Of a DNA stretch of 64,000 bases, positions 50,567 to 59,782 are shown one piece after another (position 1 is the first letter of the stretch; every line of letters begins with the position of its first letter). Under the pieces are notes generated by a model. That model had not been told where the DNA came from. It ran no database searches and was given only the letters and a program-made list of their open reading frames with translations. The position numbers and the translations under genes were made by a program. Location of the stretch: positions 101,621 through 165,620 of the forward strand of contig CAZOLR010000001.1 of the NCBI GenBank assembly GCA_964580905.1, given 5' to 3'. The stretch is from G041228335 sp964580905. GTDB taxonomy: Bacteria; Pseudomonadota; Alphaproteobacteria; Puniceispirillales; UBA1172.

Positions 50567-52693
50567 ATGCTTGTTGAAACCGCAAAACATCTGACCGACC
50601 GCATCCGGGCCTACAATCCCGGCGTTGATGAAACGCTGCTTTGTCATGCCTATGACTTTGCTGAAAAGGCACATCGCGGCCAGGTCAGGGCTTCGGGTGA
50701 GCCATATTTCACCCATCCGCTTGAGGTTGCGCATATCCTGGCGGATATGCACCTTGATCAGGCCACCATCGTAACCGCGCTTCTGCATGACGTGGTGGAG
50801 GATACGGGCGTGTCGCTGACCCAGATCAGGGATCAGTTTACCGATGAAATTGCCCAGCTTGTGGATGGCGTCACCAAACTGACCCGGATTGAAATGCAGT
50901 CCGATAACCGGCAGGCGGAAAATTTCCGCAAACTGGTTCTGGCGATGAGCGAAGATATCCGTGTGCTTCTGGTCAAACTGGCTGACCGCACCCATAACAT
51001 GCGCACGATTGACTATATCCCCCGGGCGGAAAAGCGCGAACGTATCGCCCAGGAAACCCTGTCCATTTTTGCCCCGCTGGCGGAACGGATCGGGATGACT
51101 CATTTCCAGCATGAGCTTGAAGACCGGGCCTTTGCGGTGCTCAACGGCCAGATGCGGACATCGATCATCTCCCGGCTTGATTACCTTACCTCCAAATCCG
51201 AGGATATGATCAGCCGTATTTGCCATGAGCTGAGCACAACCCTCTCCGAAGAAGGGCTGGAAAGCACGATATCCGGGCGCCATAAGACCGCCTATTCCAT
51301 CTGGCGTAAAATGCAGCGGAAAAAGGTCAGTAGTATGGAAGAGCTTTCCGATATCATGGCGTTTCGGATTATCGTTCCTGATGAGGCGGACTGCTATGTT
51401 GCTCTCGGCGTTCTTCACCGCCACTATCCGATGGTGATGGGGCGTTTCAAGGATTATATCTCAACCCCGAAACGCAATCGGTATCGTTCACTGCATACGG
51501 GCATCATCGGGCCGCTGAAAAAAAAGATCGAACTTCAGATACGGACCCCTGAAATGCACGACGTGGCCGAACGTGGCGTTGCGGCCCATTGGAGCTATAA
51601 AGCGGATGGTCAGTCTGTCCGCCGCAATGAGGTGGATCAGCTGAAATGGCTCAGTGATCTTGTTCAGGTGCTGGAAAATACCGTCTCACCGGATGAATTT
51701 CTTGAACATACCCAGATGGAAATGTACGCCGATCAGGTGTTCTGTTTCACCCCCAAAGGTGCATTGATTGGCCTGCCGAAGGGCGCAACAGCGGTGGATT
51801 TTGCCTATGCCGTGCATTCGGATGTCGGCAATACCTGTGTCGGGGTCAAGATCAACGGCAAGATACGCCAGCTTGCCACGGTTCTGGACAATGGCGATCA
51901 GGTTGAAATTCTGACGTCCAAGAACGCCACCCCCAAACCGGAATGGGAGAATTTTGTTCTTACCGGGCGGGCAAAATCAGCGGTGCGCCGGTTCATGCGG
52001 GTTGAACGGCAGAAGGAATTTGCCCAGATCGGCAAAGCGCTGGTGTTAAAGGTGTTCCGGCAGGCCAAGAAAAAACTCAACGAAGATCAGCTTGTCCCCT
52101 GTCTTGCGCATTTCAGTCTTCGCAGCGACGATGAGCTGTACGCACGTGTGGGCGAGGGGCTCATCAAGCCCGAAGATGTGTTACGTTATTTCCATCCCCG
52201 GCTCAAAATAAAGGAAAACAAGAAGGACGGTGGATCCGTCAAGGCACCGTCACTTAATATCAAGGGTCTCATTCCGGGAATGGCTGTCCATCATGGCCGG
52301 TGCTGTCATCCTCTGCCGGGGGAAAGAATTGTCGGCATTGTCACCACGGGCAAGGGCATTACCGTGCACCGCATGGATTGCCAGCATCTTGAAAACTTTC
52401 ACCATATGCCTGAACTTTGGGTGGATATTGAATGGGAAAGCGACACACCGAACGTCGTCACCGCACGTGTTGAGGCGGTTATCTCGAATGAACCCGGGAG
52501 TCTGGCGGCGGTCTGCACCCTCATCAGCGAACATGGCGGCAATATAACCAATATCCAGCTTGTTTCGCGGAATATGGATTTCTTCACTTTTGTCACCGAT
52601 ATCGAAGTCAGTGATTTCAGGCATATGACCGCCATCGTTGCGGCCATGCGTGCCAACCCGTTCATTGAATCTGTTGAAAGAGCGAAAACCTGA
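50567..52693 (+). CDS. spoT: Bifunctional (p)ppGpp synthetase/hydrolase (Rel/SpoT)
   Basis: It makes and degrades the alarmone (p)ppGpp. The 708-residue protein has an HD hydrolase domain with HDVVED at 74-79 intact, a synthetase domain with RFKD at 293-296 (the RxKD motif of bifunctional enzymes, against ExDD in synthetase-only RelA) and RYRSLHTG, a TGS domain (FCFTPKGALIGLPKGATAVDFAY), and a C-terminal ACT domain. It is presumably the only long RSH enzyme, as in most alphaproteobacteria. Its stop overlaps the DUF2062 start by one base. Confidence 0.97.
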   Translation: MLVETAKHLTDRIRAYNPGVDETLLCHAYDFAEKAHRGQVRASGEPYFTHPLEVAHILADMHLDQATIVTALLHDVVEDTGVSLTQIRDQFTDEIAQLVDGVTKLTRIEMQSDNRQAENFRKLVLAMSEDIRVLLVKLADRTHNMRTIDYIPRAEKRERIAQETLSIFAPLAERIGMTHFQHELEDRAFAVLNGQMRTSIISRLDYLTSKSEDMISRICHELSTTLSEEGLESTISGRHKTAYSIWRKMQRKKVSSMEELSDIMAFRIIVPDEADCYVALGVLHRHYPMVMGRFKDYISTPKRNRYRSLHTGIIGPLKKKIELQIRTPEMHDVAERGVAAHWSYKADGQSVRRNEVDQLKWLSDLVQVLENTVSPDEFLEHTQMEMYADQVFCFTPKGALIGLPKGATAVDFAYAVHSDVGNTCVGVKINGKIRQLATVLDNGDQVEILTSKNATPKPEWENFVLTGRAKSAVRRFMRVERQKEFAQIGKALVLKVFRQAKKKLNEDQLVPCLAHFSLRSDDELYARVGEGLIKPEDVLRYFHPRLKIKENKKDGGSVKAPSLNIKGLIPGMAVHHGRCCHPLPGERIVGIVTTGKGITVHRMDCQHLENFHHMPELWVDIEWESDTPNVVTARVEAVISNEPGSLAAVCTLISEHGGNITNIQLVSRNMDFFTFVTDIEVSDFRHMTAIVAAMRANPFIESVERAKT

Positions 52694-53256
52694 TGCTGTT
52701 CCGACGTCGGTCCTCCAACAGATGGGCAAGGTTACAGGCGTTCTTCTGGCCTGAAAAAGGCTTCTGGCGCGGCTGGATCTATCTTCTGTTCAGGATACTC
52801 AGGCTCCGGTCATCGGATTATTCGCTGTCGGCAGGTTTCGCCTGTGGTGTGTTCGCGTCATTCACCCCGCTGATCGGGGCACATTTCTTTCTGGCGGCGG
52901 CGCTGGCATGGGCGATCCGCGGCAATATCATCATGTCGATGATTGGCACCGCCATCGGCAATCCCTGGACCTTTCCTCTGATCTGGACACTGATCTATCT
53001 TGTCGGCACCATGATCATGGGCGTTGAACCTGAAACCCATGATCTTTCTGATCTCAGTTATCAGGTGTTCATGGATGCGCCCGGAACGGTGTTCTTTTCC
53101 ATGATGGTGGGCGGGGCTGTTGCCGGCTTTATCGCGGCGCTGATCTTCTTTATGCTGGGGTATATATTCGCAGGTAAAATCAGGGCCTGGCTGATTAAGC
53201 TCAAATGGCAGAGATTGCGGAAAAAACAACGCGGGAGAGAACATCATGACAGCTAA
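52693..53256 (+). CDS. DUF2062 family membrane protein
   Basis: A 187-residue inner-membrane protein of unknown function. DUF2062 features are a basic amphipathic N-terminus (RWARLQAFFWPEKGFWRGW), then SSDYSLSAGFACGVFASFTPLIGAHFFLAAALAWAIRGN, the GNPWTFPLIW motif and a final span before a very basic tail (LIKLKWQRLRKKQRGRE). About three or four spans are visible. It is locked between spoT (1-base overlap) and pdxJ (11-base overlap), a conserved neighbourhood that suggests a role linked to membrane or growth control, but no function is proven. Confidence 0.88.
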   Translation: MLFRRRSSNRWARLQAFFWPEKGFWRGWIYLLFRILRLRSSDYSLSAGFACGVFASFTPLIGAHFFLAAALAWAIRGNIIMSMIGTAIGNPWTFPLIWTLIYLVGTMIMGVEPETHDLSDLSYQVFMDAPGTVFFSMMVGGAVAGFIAALIFFMLGYIFAGKIRAWLIKLKWQRLRKKQRGREHHDS

Positions 53257-54034
53257 AGATACGGCCAGCAGCCGTGATGCCGGGGCGCCGGGGTATCTGC
53301 GGCTTGGCGTCAATGTTGATCACGTGGCCACTATCCGTAATGCGCGGGGCGGCGCACATCCTGATCCGGTGACAGCGGCGCTCATCGCATCCCGGGCCGG
53401 GGCAGACGGGATCACCGCGCATCTTCGTGAAGACCGCCGCCATATCCGTGACGACGATATCACCCGCATCAGGGAAGCCATCGACAAACCTCTTAATTTT
53501 GAGATGGCGGCAACGGCGGAAATGCTGGAAATTGCCCTGCGTCACCGTCCCAATGCGGCCTGTATCGTCCCGGAAAAGAGGGAAGAGATCACCACCGAAG
53601 GGGGGCTTGACGTGGCAGGGCAGAAAGACCGGCTCCGTGACATGGTCAGCGCTCTGCGTGAGGCTAAGATACGTGTCTCCCTCTTCATTGAGGCGGATTT
53701 CAGGCAACTGGATGCCGCCGCCGGACTAGGTGCGGATATCGTGGAAATACATACCGGCCGGTATTGCGAGGAAACCGGGTCAGCACGGCAGGATGAACTC
53801 GAGCGTATCAGAAAAGGGGTCATTCATGCCCATGGGCTGGGCCTTGAATGTCATGCCGGGCACGGGCTCGGATATGAAACGGTGGGGCCGGTTGCCGCCA
53901 TTCCCGAACTGGTGGAGCTCAATATCGGCCATTTTCTGATCGGTGAGGCGGTGATGAACGGGCTTGAACATGCGGTTCGTGCCATGCGGGCACATATGGA
54001 TCAGGCCAGGTATCAGGCCTCCTCCACAACATGA
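53246..54034 (+). CDS. pdxJ: Pyridoxine 5'-phosphate synthase
   Basis: It closes the pyridoxine ring from 3-amino-1-hydroxyacetone phosphate and deoxyxylulose phosphate, giving vitamin B6. The 262-residue TIM-barrel protein has LGVNVDHVATIRNARGG, ADGITAHLREDRRHI, NFEMAATAEM and the late GHGLGYETVGPVAAIPELVELNIGHFLIGEAV. Its start overlaps the DUF2062 gene by 11 bp and its stop overlaps acpS by 4 bp; pdxJ-acpS-lepB-rnc-era is a classic proteobacterial run. Confidence 0.97.
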   Translation: MTAKDTASSRDAGAPGYLRLGVNVDHVATIRNARGGAHPDPVTAALIASRAGADGITAHLREDRRHIRDDDITRIREAIDKPLNFEMAATAEMLEIALRHRPNAACIVPEKREEITTEGGLDVAGQKDRLRDMVSALREAKIRVSLFIEADFRQLDAAAGLGADIVEIHTGRYCEETGSARQDELERIRKGVIHAHGLGLECHAGHGLGYETVGPVAAIPELVELNIGHFLIGEAVMNGLEHAVRAMRAHMDQARYQASSTT

Positions 54035-54417
54035 TCTGCGGTATTGGCACAGATCTGGTTGAAATCAGGCGGATTGAGGCATCTCTTGCTAAATTCGGTG
54101 ATCGTTTCATCCGCCGCATCTTCACCGAAGATGAACAAGCGGCCGCCCGGAAGAGATCAGATCCCGCACGATTCTATGCAATGCGATTTGCCGCAAAGGA
54201 AGCGGCATGGAAAGCCTTGTCTCCCGGCCGTAAGCGCGGTGTCAGCTGGGTTGATCTTGAGGTTACGTCTCAATCTGACGGAAAACCTCATCTGGTGTTT
54301 CATGGCGCGGCGCTCGAAATATTTCACCAAAAAACCGGCACCAAGGGGCAGATTGATCTTTCGCTCAGCGATGATGGCGGAATGGCTCTTGCTTTTGTGG
54401 TGCTTTCTGCGTCATAA
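54031..54417 (+). CDS. acpS: Holo-[acyl-carrier-protein] synthase
   Basis: It attaches phosphopantetheine from CoA to acyl carrier protein. The 128-residue protein begins ICGIGTDLVEIRRIEASL with the metal Asp, then FIRRIFTEDEQ and FAAKEAAWKAL with the metal Glu. The by-product PAP is degraded by enzymes such as CysQ at 27722-28579. The start overlaps the pdxJ stop. Confidence 0.96.
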   Translation: MICGIGTDLVEIRRIEASLAKFGDRFIRRIFTEDEQAAARKRSDPARFYAMRFAAKEAAWKALSPGRKRGVSWVDLEVTSQSDGKPHLVFHGAALEIFHQKTGTKGQIDLSLSDDGGMALAFVVLSAS

Positions 54418-54443
54418 CAACCCTTTCCCTGACCGAGTTGAAC

Positions 54444-55181
54444 ATGAAGTCTGAAAACAAAAAAGAAAATTCTTTCCTCGAATTTTTCAAGACGGTTGTC
54501 TGGGCCATTGCCATTGCCCTTATTTTCCGGTCTTTTCTCTTTGAGCCGTTCAGTATCCCGTCGGGGTCCATGATACCGACCCTCAAAGTCGGTGATTATC
54601 TTTTTGTGTCTAAATATTCCTACGGCTATTCCCGGTATTCCTTTCCTTTCGGTATCATCCCGTTTTCCGGGCGTCTCTTGAAAAGTGAGCCACAACGGGG
54701 CGATGTGATCGTCTTCCGCAAACCCGGAGATGAAAACGTTGACTATATCAAGAGGCTTGTCGGTCTCCCGGGCGATGAGATTTTTGTCCAGGAAGGCATA
54801 CTCCATATTAACGGCGCCCCGGTTACCCGGAGGCTTGAGGCTGATATGCCGGGTGAGCGCGGCCCGTTGAATCGTCCCTCCGTCATTTATACGGAAACCT
54901 TCCCCGAAGGACATGAACACCTTATTCAGGAATACAGCGATAACGACCGGATGGATAACACACCGCCGCGCCTCGTGCCGGAGGGGCATTATTTCTTTAT
55001 GGGTGATAACCGCGACAATTCTCGCGACAGTCGCGCCGAAATAGGTTTTGTGCCGGCTGAAAATCTTGTTGGCCGCGCGGAATTCCTGTTTTTTTCCCAT
55101 AACGGCCGGGCCGGTCTTTTTGAAATCTGGAAATGGCCGTCGGCCATCCGCTTCAGTCGCATAGGGATGAGCATTGACTGA
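54444..55181 (+). CDS. lepB: Signal peptidase I
   Basis: It cleaves signal peptides from exported proteins at the periplasmic face. The 245-residue protein starts at ATG 54444 (TTG 54438 is in frame). One span at about residues 14-32 is followed by box B with catalytic Ser42 in SIPSGSMIPTL, the general-base Lys in VDYIKRLVGLPGD, and box E GDNRDNSRDSR. It has one N-terminal span where E. coli LepB has two. It overlaps rnc by 8 bp. Confidence 0.96.
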   Translation: MKSENKKENSFLEFFKTVVWAIAIALIFRSFLFEPFSIPSGSMIPTLKVGDYLFVSKYSYGYSRYSFPFGIIPFSGRLLKSEPQRGDVIVFRKPGDENVDYIKRLVGLPGDEIFVQEGILHINGAPVTRRLEADMPGERGPLNRPSVIYTETFPEGHEHLIQEYSDNDRMDNTPPRLVPEGHYFFMGDNRDNSRDSRAEIGFVPAENLVGRAEFLFFSHNGRAGLFEIWKWPSAIRFSRIGMSID

Positions 55182-55848
55182 TCAGGGCATGTCGTCACAT
55201 CTTTTAATGGAAAGGCTGGGCTATCAGTTCACGAACGAAACCCTGCTTGATGAAGCGCTCACCCATCCGAGTTTCATGACAAACAGGTCTGATATCACCA
55301 ATAACCAGCGGCTTGAATTTCTCGGCGACCGGGTGATCGGGCTGGTGATTGCCGATGCGCTTTTTACGGCCATGTCATCGGAGCGCGAAGGGCAGTTGAC
55401 CCGGCGGTATGCGGATTGCGTGGAAAACAGCCGCCTTGCCAGCATTGCCCGTGATCTTGATATCGGACGGTTTCTCAGAACCCAGCCCAATACCAGTCTT
55501 GCCGAAACCGACAAAGTGCTTGCCGATGCGCTTGAGGCGGTGATCGGGGCGGTCTGGCGTGACGGCGGGATGGATGCGGCAAGGCGCGTGATCACCGCGA
55601 TCTGGGGTGATATGATTACGGGCGGGGCTACGGTTGCCAAAGACAACAAAACACGGCTACAGGAATACGCCCTTGATCACAAACTCGGCTTGCCGAAATA
55701 TGCCATTATCGGTCGCAAGGGGCCGGATCATGAGCCGACATTCACCGTGTCCGTTACTCTCGGTGATGAGGCTCTTGTCGCCTCGGGAATGTCGAAAAGA
55801 AGCGCAGAACAAAAGGCCGCTGCACTGATGCTGGAGAAAATCACATGA
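55174..55848 (+). CDS. rnc: Ribonuclease III
   Basis: It cleaves double-stranded RNA in rRNA maturation and RNA regulation. The protein has 224 residues from TTG 55174, which has AGGG 7 bases upstream; ATG 55189 has no well-placed ribosome site. The signature NQRLEFLGDRVIGLVIADAL carries the metal residues, with the second set in DKVLADALEAVIGAVW. The C-terminal double-stranded RNA-binding domain (about 150-222) is intact. It overlaps lepB and era. Confidence 0.96.
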   Translation: MTDQGMSSHLLMERLGYQFTNETLLDEALTHPSFMTNRSDITNNQRLEFLGDRVIGLVIADALFTAMSSEREGQLTRRYADCVENSRLASIARDLDIGRFLRTQPNTSLAETDKVLADALEAVIGAVWRDGGMDAARRVITAIWGDMITGGATVAKDNKTRLQEYALDHKLGLPKYAIIGRKGPDHEPTFTVSVTLGDEALVASGMSKRSAEQKAAALMLEKIT

Positions 55849-56738
55849 GCCGTGCTGGTTTTGTATCCTTGATCGGCCCGCCGAATGCGGGAAAATCCAC
55901 CCTCATGAACAGGCTGGTCGGGCATAAGGTTTCTATCGTCACCCCCAAGGTGCAGACAACACGTGCCCGCATCCGCGGTATTGCCATGCACGATGATGCG
56001 CAAATCATCTTTATCGACACGCCGGGTATCTTCAAGCCGAAACGGCGGCTTGATCGTGCCATGGTGAGCGCCGCCTGGCAGGGGGCAAGCGACAGTGATG
56101 TGGTGGTGCTGGTGCATGACTGTGCCCGCTCTCGTCTTGATGAAGACACATCCCGTATCCTTGACGGGCTTGCTGAAAGCAAAACCGAAGCCGTGCTGGT
56201 GCTCAACAAGATTGACCTCATAAGCCCGGAACGTTTGCTTGAGCGGGCCGCTGAAATGTCCGCACGTTTTGAATTTTCCAGGGTGTTCATGGTTTCAGCC
56301 GAAAAAGGTCGTGGCACCGATGATTTTCTGGGCTGGCTTGCCGGGCAGATGCCCGAAGGCCCGTATCTTTATGACCCGGAGGATTTATCTGATCTGCCTC
56401 TCCGCTTGCTGGCGGCTGAAATCCTTCGCGAGAAGCTTTTTCTCAATCTCCATGAAGAACTGCCCTATCAGCTCACGGTTGAGCCGGAAAGCTGGGTTGA
56501 ACGTGAAGATGGCAGTGCCGAAGTCCGGTGTTCGATCTATGTCAGCCGCGAAGGGCACCGGGGCATCATTCTCGGGCGTGGCGGCAAGACACTTGGTCGT
56601 ATTGGTCGTCAGGCACGTGAGGAACTCGAAGAGGTGCTTGACCGGCGTGTCCATCTCTTCACCCATGTCAAATACCGCAAGGACTGGATGAATGATCCTG
56701 CCCGTTACCGGGACTGGGATCTGGATTTCAACGCCTGA
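55845..56738 (+). CDS. era: GTPase Era
   Basis: An essential GTPase for 30S ribosome maturation. The 297-residue protein has G1 GPPNAGKS (11-18), G2 TTRARIRGI, G3 DTPG (58-61), G4 NKID near residue 125 and a C-terminal KH domain binding the 3' end of 16S rRNA (EGHRGIILGRGGKTLGRIG). ATG overlaps the rnc stop by 4 bp, the usual rnc-era coupling. Confidence 0.97.
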   Translation: MSRAGFVSLIGPPNAGKSTLMNRLVGHKVSIVTPKVQTTRARIRGIAMHDDAQIIFIDTPGIFKPKRRLDRAMVSAAWQGASDSDVVVLVHDCARSRLDEDTSRILDGLAESKTEAVLVLNKIDLISPERLLERAAEMSARFEFSRVFMVSAEKGRGTDDFLGWLAGQMPEGPYLYDPEDLSDLPLRLLAAEILREKLFLNLHEELPYQLTVEPESWVEREDGSAEVRCSIYVSREGHRGIILGRGGKTLGRIGRQAREELEEVLDRRVHLFTHVKYRKDWMNDPARYRDWDLDFNA

Positions 56739-56741
56739 CCG

Positions 56742-57494
56742 ATGCCGGAATGGGATGACACGGCATTGATCCTGTCGGTGCGGCCACATGGGGAATCGTC
56801 CAGTATTGTCAACCTGCTGACGCGCCATCACGGCCGGCATGCGGGCCTGGTCCGGGGAGGGCAATCCCGGAGCAATCGCGGCACCCTCCAGCCCGGAAAT
56901 CTGGTTGAGGCAACATGGCGGGCGAGACTGGCGGAACACTTGGGAAGCATCACGCTTGAAATTGCCCGTGCCAATGCCTCCACGGTTCTCGATCAGCCGC
57001 TGTGTCTTGCCGGCCTTGCCTCAGCCTGTGCGATTCTCGAAGGATGCCTGCCTGAGCGCGAGCCGCATCAGGGTGTCTTTGATGCGACAACTGCTCTTAT
57101 TGATCTGATTACCGGCGAAGAAGATGCTGAGATCTGGCTTGCGGCATATATCCGGTGGGAGATCGCGATGCTTGATGTCGCGGGCTATGCCCTTGATTTG
57201 AGCCGATGCAGCGTTACCGGCGAGAGAGAAGGACTGGCTTATGTAAGCCCCCGGACGGGTGTTGCCGTGACTGAACATGCGGCAGGCTTGCACAAACCTA
57301 GACTTCTTTTATTGCCGCGGTTTCTGGGGGGCATGCCCGCTGACCGGGAAGACCGGTCTCTGGAAGATGACCTTCTTGACGGATTGCGTCTGACGCGGCA
57401 TTTTCTTGAGCGTAAGGTCTTCGGCCTGCATCATCTTCCCCTGCCAGCGGCAAGAGAGCGCTTGTCAGATCTTGTTCAACACAGGTTTGCCTGA
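56742..57494 (+). CDS. recO: DNA repair protein RecO
   Basis: RecO helps RecR load RecA onto SSB-coated DNA. The 250-residue protein has the N-terminal OB fold (ALILSVRPHGESSSIVNLLTRHHGRHAGLVRGGQS) and the helical C-terminal domain with YALDLSRCSVTGEREGLAYVSPRTGVAV. The zinc-finger Cys pairs of some RecO proteins are not conserved, as in other alphaproteobacteria. It begins 3 bp after era. Confidence 0.93.
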   Translation: MPEWDDTALILSVRPHGESSSIVNLLTRHHGRHAGLVRGGQSRSNRGTLQPGNLVEATWRARLAEHLGSITLEIARANASTVLDQPLCLAGLASACAILEGCLPEREPHQGVFDATTALIDLITGEEDAEIWLAAYIRWEIAMLDVAGYALDLSRCSVTGEREGLAYVSPRTGVAVTEHAAGLHKPRLLLLPRFLGGMPADREDRSLEDDLLDGLRLTRHFLERKVFGLHHLPLPAARERLSDLVQHRFA

Positions 57495-57572
57495 TACGCA
57501 GAAAATCTGTATTGGGTAGGGAATAATCAAAAAAGGGCACAGGCCATCTGTTCGTGATGAAAGCAGCCAGTC

Positions 57573-59780
57573 ATGAGTGATACATCCACAGGTTTTATCA
57601 AAGCGGAATTTGCCGAAGCGCTGAGCCAGCGGTATCTGGCCTATGCGCTGTCCACGATCACCTCACGTTCCCTTCCTGATGTCAGGGACGGGTTGAAACC
57701 TGTTCACCGTCGCCTTCTCTTCGCCATGCGTCAGCTCAAACTTGACCCGGATCAGGGGTACAAGAAATCGGCACGTGTGGTCGGTGATGTCATGGGTAAG
57801 TTCCATCCCCATGGTGATGCTGCGATCTATGATGCCATGGTCAGGCTGGCGCAGGATTTCGCGATGCGGTATCCGCTGGTCGACGGGCAGGGGAATTTCG
57901 GCAATATTGACGGCGATAACGCCGCCGCCATGCGATACACCGAAGCCCGCATGTCTGATGTCGCGCGTCTCCTGCTGGAAGGCATAGACGAGAACGCGGT
58001 TGATTTCCGCCCCACCTATGACGGCGAAAGCGATGAGCCGGTCATCCTTCCGGCGGCTTTCCCGAACCTTCTGGCCAACGGGGCCCAGGGGATTGCTGTC
58101 GGCATGGCCACGTCGATTCCCCCGCATAATATCATCGAACTGTGTGATGCGTTGCTTCATCTGGTGAAAACACCCGGCGCCACCCATGAGAAAATCGCAA
58201 GCTACGTCAAAGGACCTGATTTCCCGACGGGAGGTGTGCTGGTCGAAGATCCGGTTTCCATTGCCGAAGCGTACCAGACCGGGCGGGGGTCTTTCCGCGT
58301 GCGGGCGGAATGGGACGTCGAAAAAGAAAAGGGTGGCGGCTGGCGGATTATCATCACCGCTATTCCCTATCAGGTGCAGAAATCGCGCCTGATTGAAAAA
58401 ATGGCAGATCTGCTGCAGGCGAAAAAACTTCCTGTTCTGGCGGATATCCGGGATGAATCCGCCGAAGACCTTCGCCTTGTGCTGGAGCCGAAATCACGTC
58501 GGCTTGATCCGGCCATGGTGATGGAAAGCCTTTTCCGGCTGACAGATCTTGAAACGAAAGTGCCGCTTAATCTTAACGTGCTGGATTCAAAGGGCACGCC
58601 GGGGGTCATGTCGCTGCGGGATGCGCTTCTGGAATGGATTGACCACAGGCTTGTGGTGCTCCGGCGGCGCTCGCAGCACCGGCTTGACCGGATCGGCCAC
58701 CGGCTTGATGTGCTTGGCGGCTATCTTGTCGTCTATCTCAATCTCGATGAGGTGATAGCCATTATCCGTGAGGAGGATCACCCGAAACCCCGCCTGATGG
58801 AACGCTTCGGGCTCAATGAAAATCAGGCCAACGCCATCCTCGATATGCGCCTCAGATCGCTCCGCCGGCTTGAGGAAATGGAAATCCGTGAAGAACGCGA
58901 CCGTCTCAATGCGGAGCAGGAAACGCTGACCTCTCTTCTTGCCGATGAAGACGCCCAGCGCCATTCCGTTGCCGAAGATATCAGGGGGCTTAAAGCTGCC
59001 TTTGCCAAAACAGACACAAGAAAGACCCGGCTTGATACCCTGCCGGTCATCGAAGGCGACCCGCTTGAAATACTGGTGGAAAAGGAGGCGGTGACCGTTG
59101 TCTGTTCCGCCAAGGGCTGGATACGGGCAATCAAGGGGCATCTTGCTGCCGATGCGGAAGTCAAATTCAAGGAAGGGGACGGACCGGCTTTCATGGTTCA
59201 TGCTGAAACCACCGACCGGATTGTGGTTGCGGCGGATAACGGGCGGTTCTACACCCTGAACGTTGATCGTCTCCCCGGCGGGCGAGGCTTTGGTGAGCCG
59301 GTTTCGCTTATGGTGGAGCTTGGCCCGGATACGAGTATCATCAATATTCTTCCGGCACGTGCGGGGCAGTTGCTTGTGGCTTCAGATACAGGTCACGGGT
59401 TTATCACCGATATCGAAAGCGTCACGGCACAGACCCGGAACGGCAGGCAGGTCATGACCCTTACCGGTGGTGCCCGGGCCTTGGTGGCGCGCCGTGTTGA
59501 TGGCGATATGGTTGCGACGGTCGGCACGAACCGCAAGATGCTTGTCTTCCCGCTTGCTGAACTGCCTGAGATGGGGCGTGGCCGGGGGGTGATCCTTCAG
59601 CGTTTCCGTGAAGGATCGCTTGCCGATGCACGGACTTTTTCAGGTGAGGAAGGGCTTTCCTGGATCCAGTCCGGCGGGCGTATCCGCACCGAAAAGGATA
59701 CCGCAACATGGCTCGGCAAGCGTGGCGGGGCAGGGCGTGTCGCCCCGACCGGTTTTCCGAGACCTGCCAGATTTACCTGA
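57573..59780 (+). CDS. parC: DNA topoisomerase IV subunit A
   Basis: It decatenates daughter chromosomes with ParE. The 735-residue protein has the breakage-reunion domain from the start (YLAYALSTITSRSLPDVRDGLKPVHRRLLFAM), the quinolone region HPHGDAAIYDAM and the active Tyr in AAAMRYTEARMS, plus a shortened C-terminal beta-pinwheel. Length, the missing GyrA box and position after recO fit ParC rather than GyrA. The residue matching the quinolone-contact Ser is Ala83 (codon 57819-57821). Confidence 0.95.
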   Translation: MSDTSTGFIKAEFAEALSQRYLAYALSTITSRSLPDVRDGLKPVHRRLLFAMRQLKLDPDQGYKKSARVVGDVMGKFHPHGDAAIYDAMVRLAQDFAMRYPLVDGQGNFGNIDGDNAAAMRYTEARMSDVARLLLEGIDENAVDFRPTYDGESDEPVILPAAFPNLLANGAQGIAVGMATSIPPHNIIELCDALLHLVKTPGATHEKIASYVKGPDFPTGGVLVEDPVSIAEAYQTGRGSFRVRAEWDVEKEKGGGWRIIITAIPYQVQKSRLIEKMADLLQAKKLPVLADIRDESAEDLRLVLEPKSRRLDPAMVMESLFRLTDLETKVPLNLNVLDSKGTPGVMSLRDALLEWIDHRLVVLRRRSQHRLDRIGHRLDVLGGYLVVYLNLDEVIAIIREEDHPKPRLMERFGLNENQANAILDMRLRSLRRLEEMEIREERDRLNAEQETLTSLLADEDAQRHSVAEDIRGLKAAFAKTDTRKTRLDTLPVIEGDPLEILVEKEAVTVVCSAKGWIRAIKGHLAADAEVKFKEGDGPAFMVHAETTDRIVVAADNGRFYTLNVDRLPGGRGFGEPVSLMVELGPDTSIINILPARAGQLLVASDTGHGFITDIESVTAQTRNGRQVMTLTGGARALVARRVDGDMVATVGTNRKMLVFPLAELPEMGRGRGVILQRFREGSLADARTFSGEEGLSWIQSGGRIRTEKDTATWLGKRGGAGRVAPTGFPRPARFT

Positions 59781-59782
59781 TC

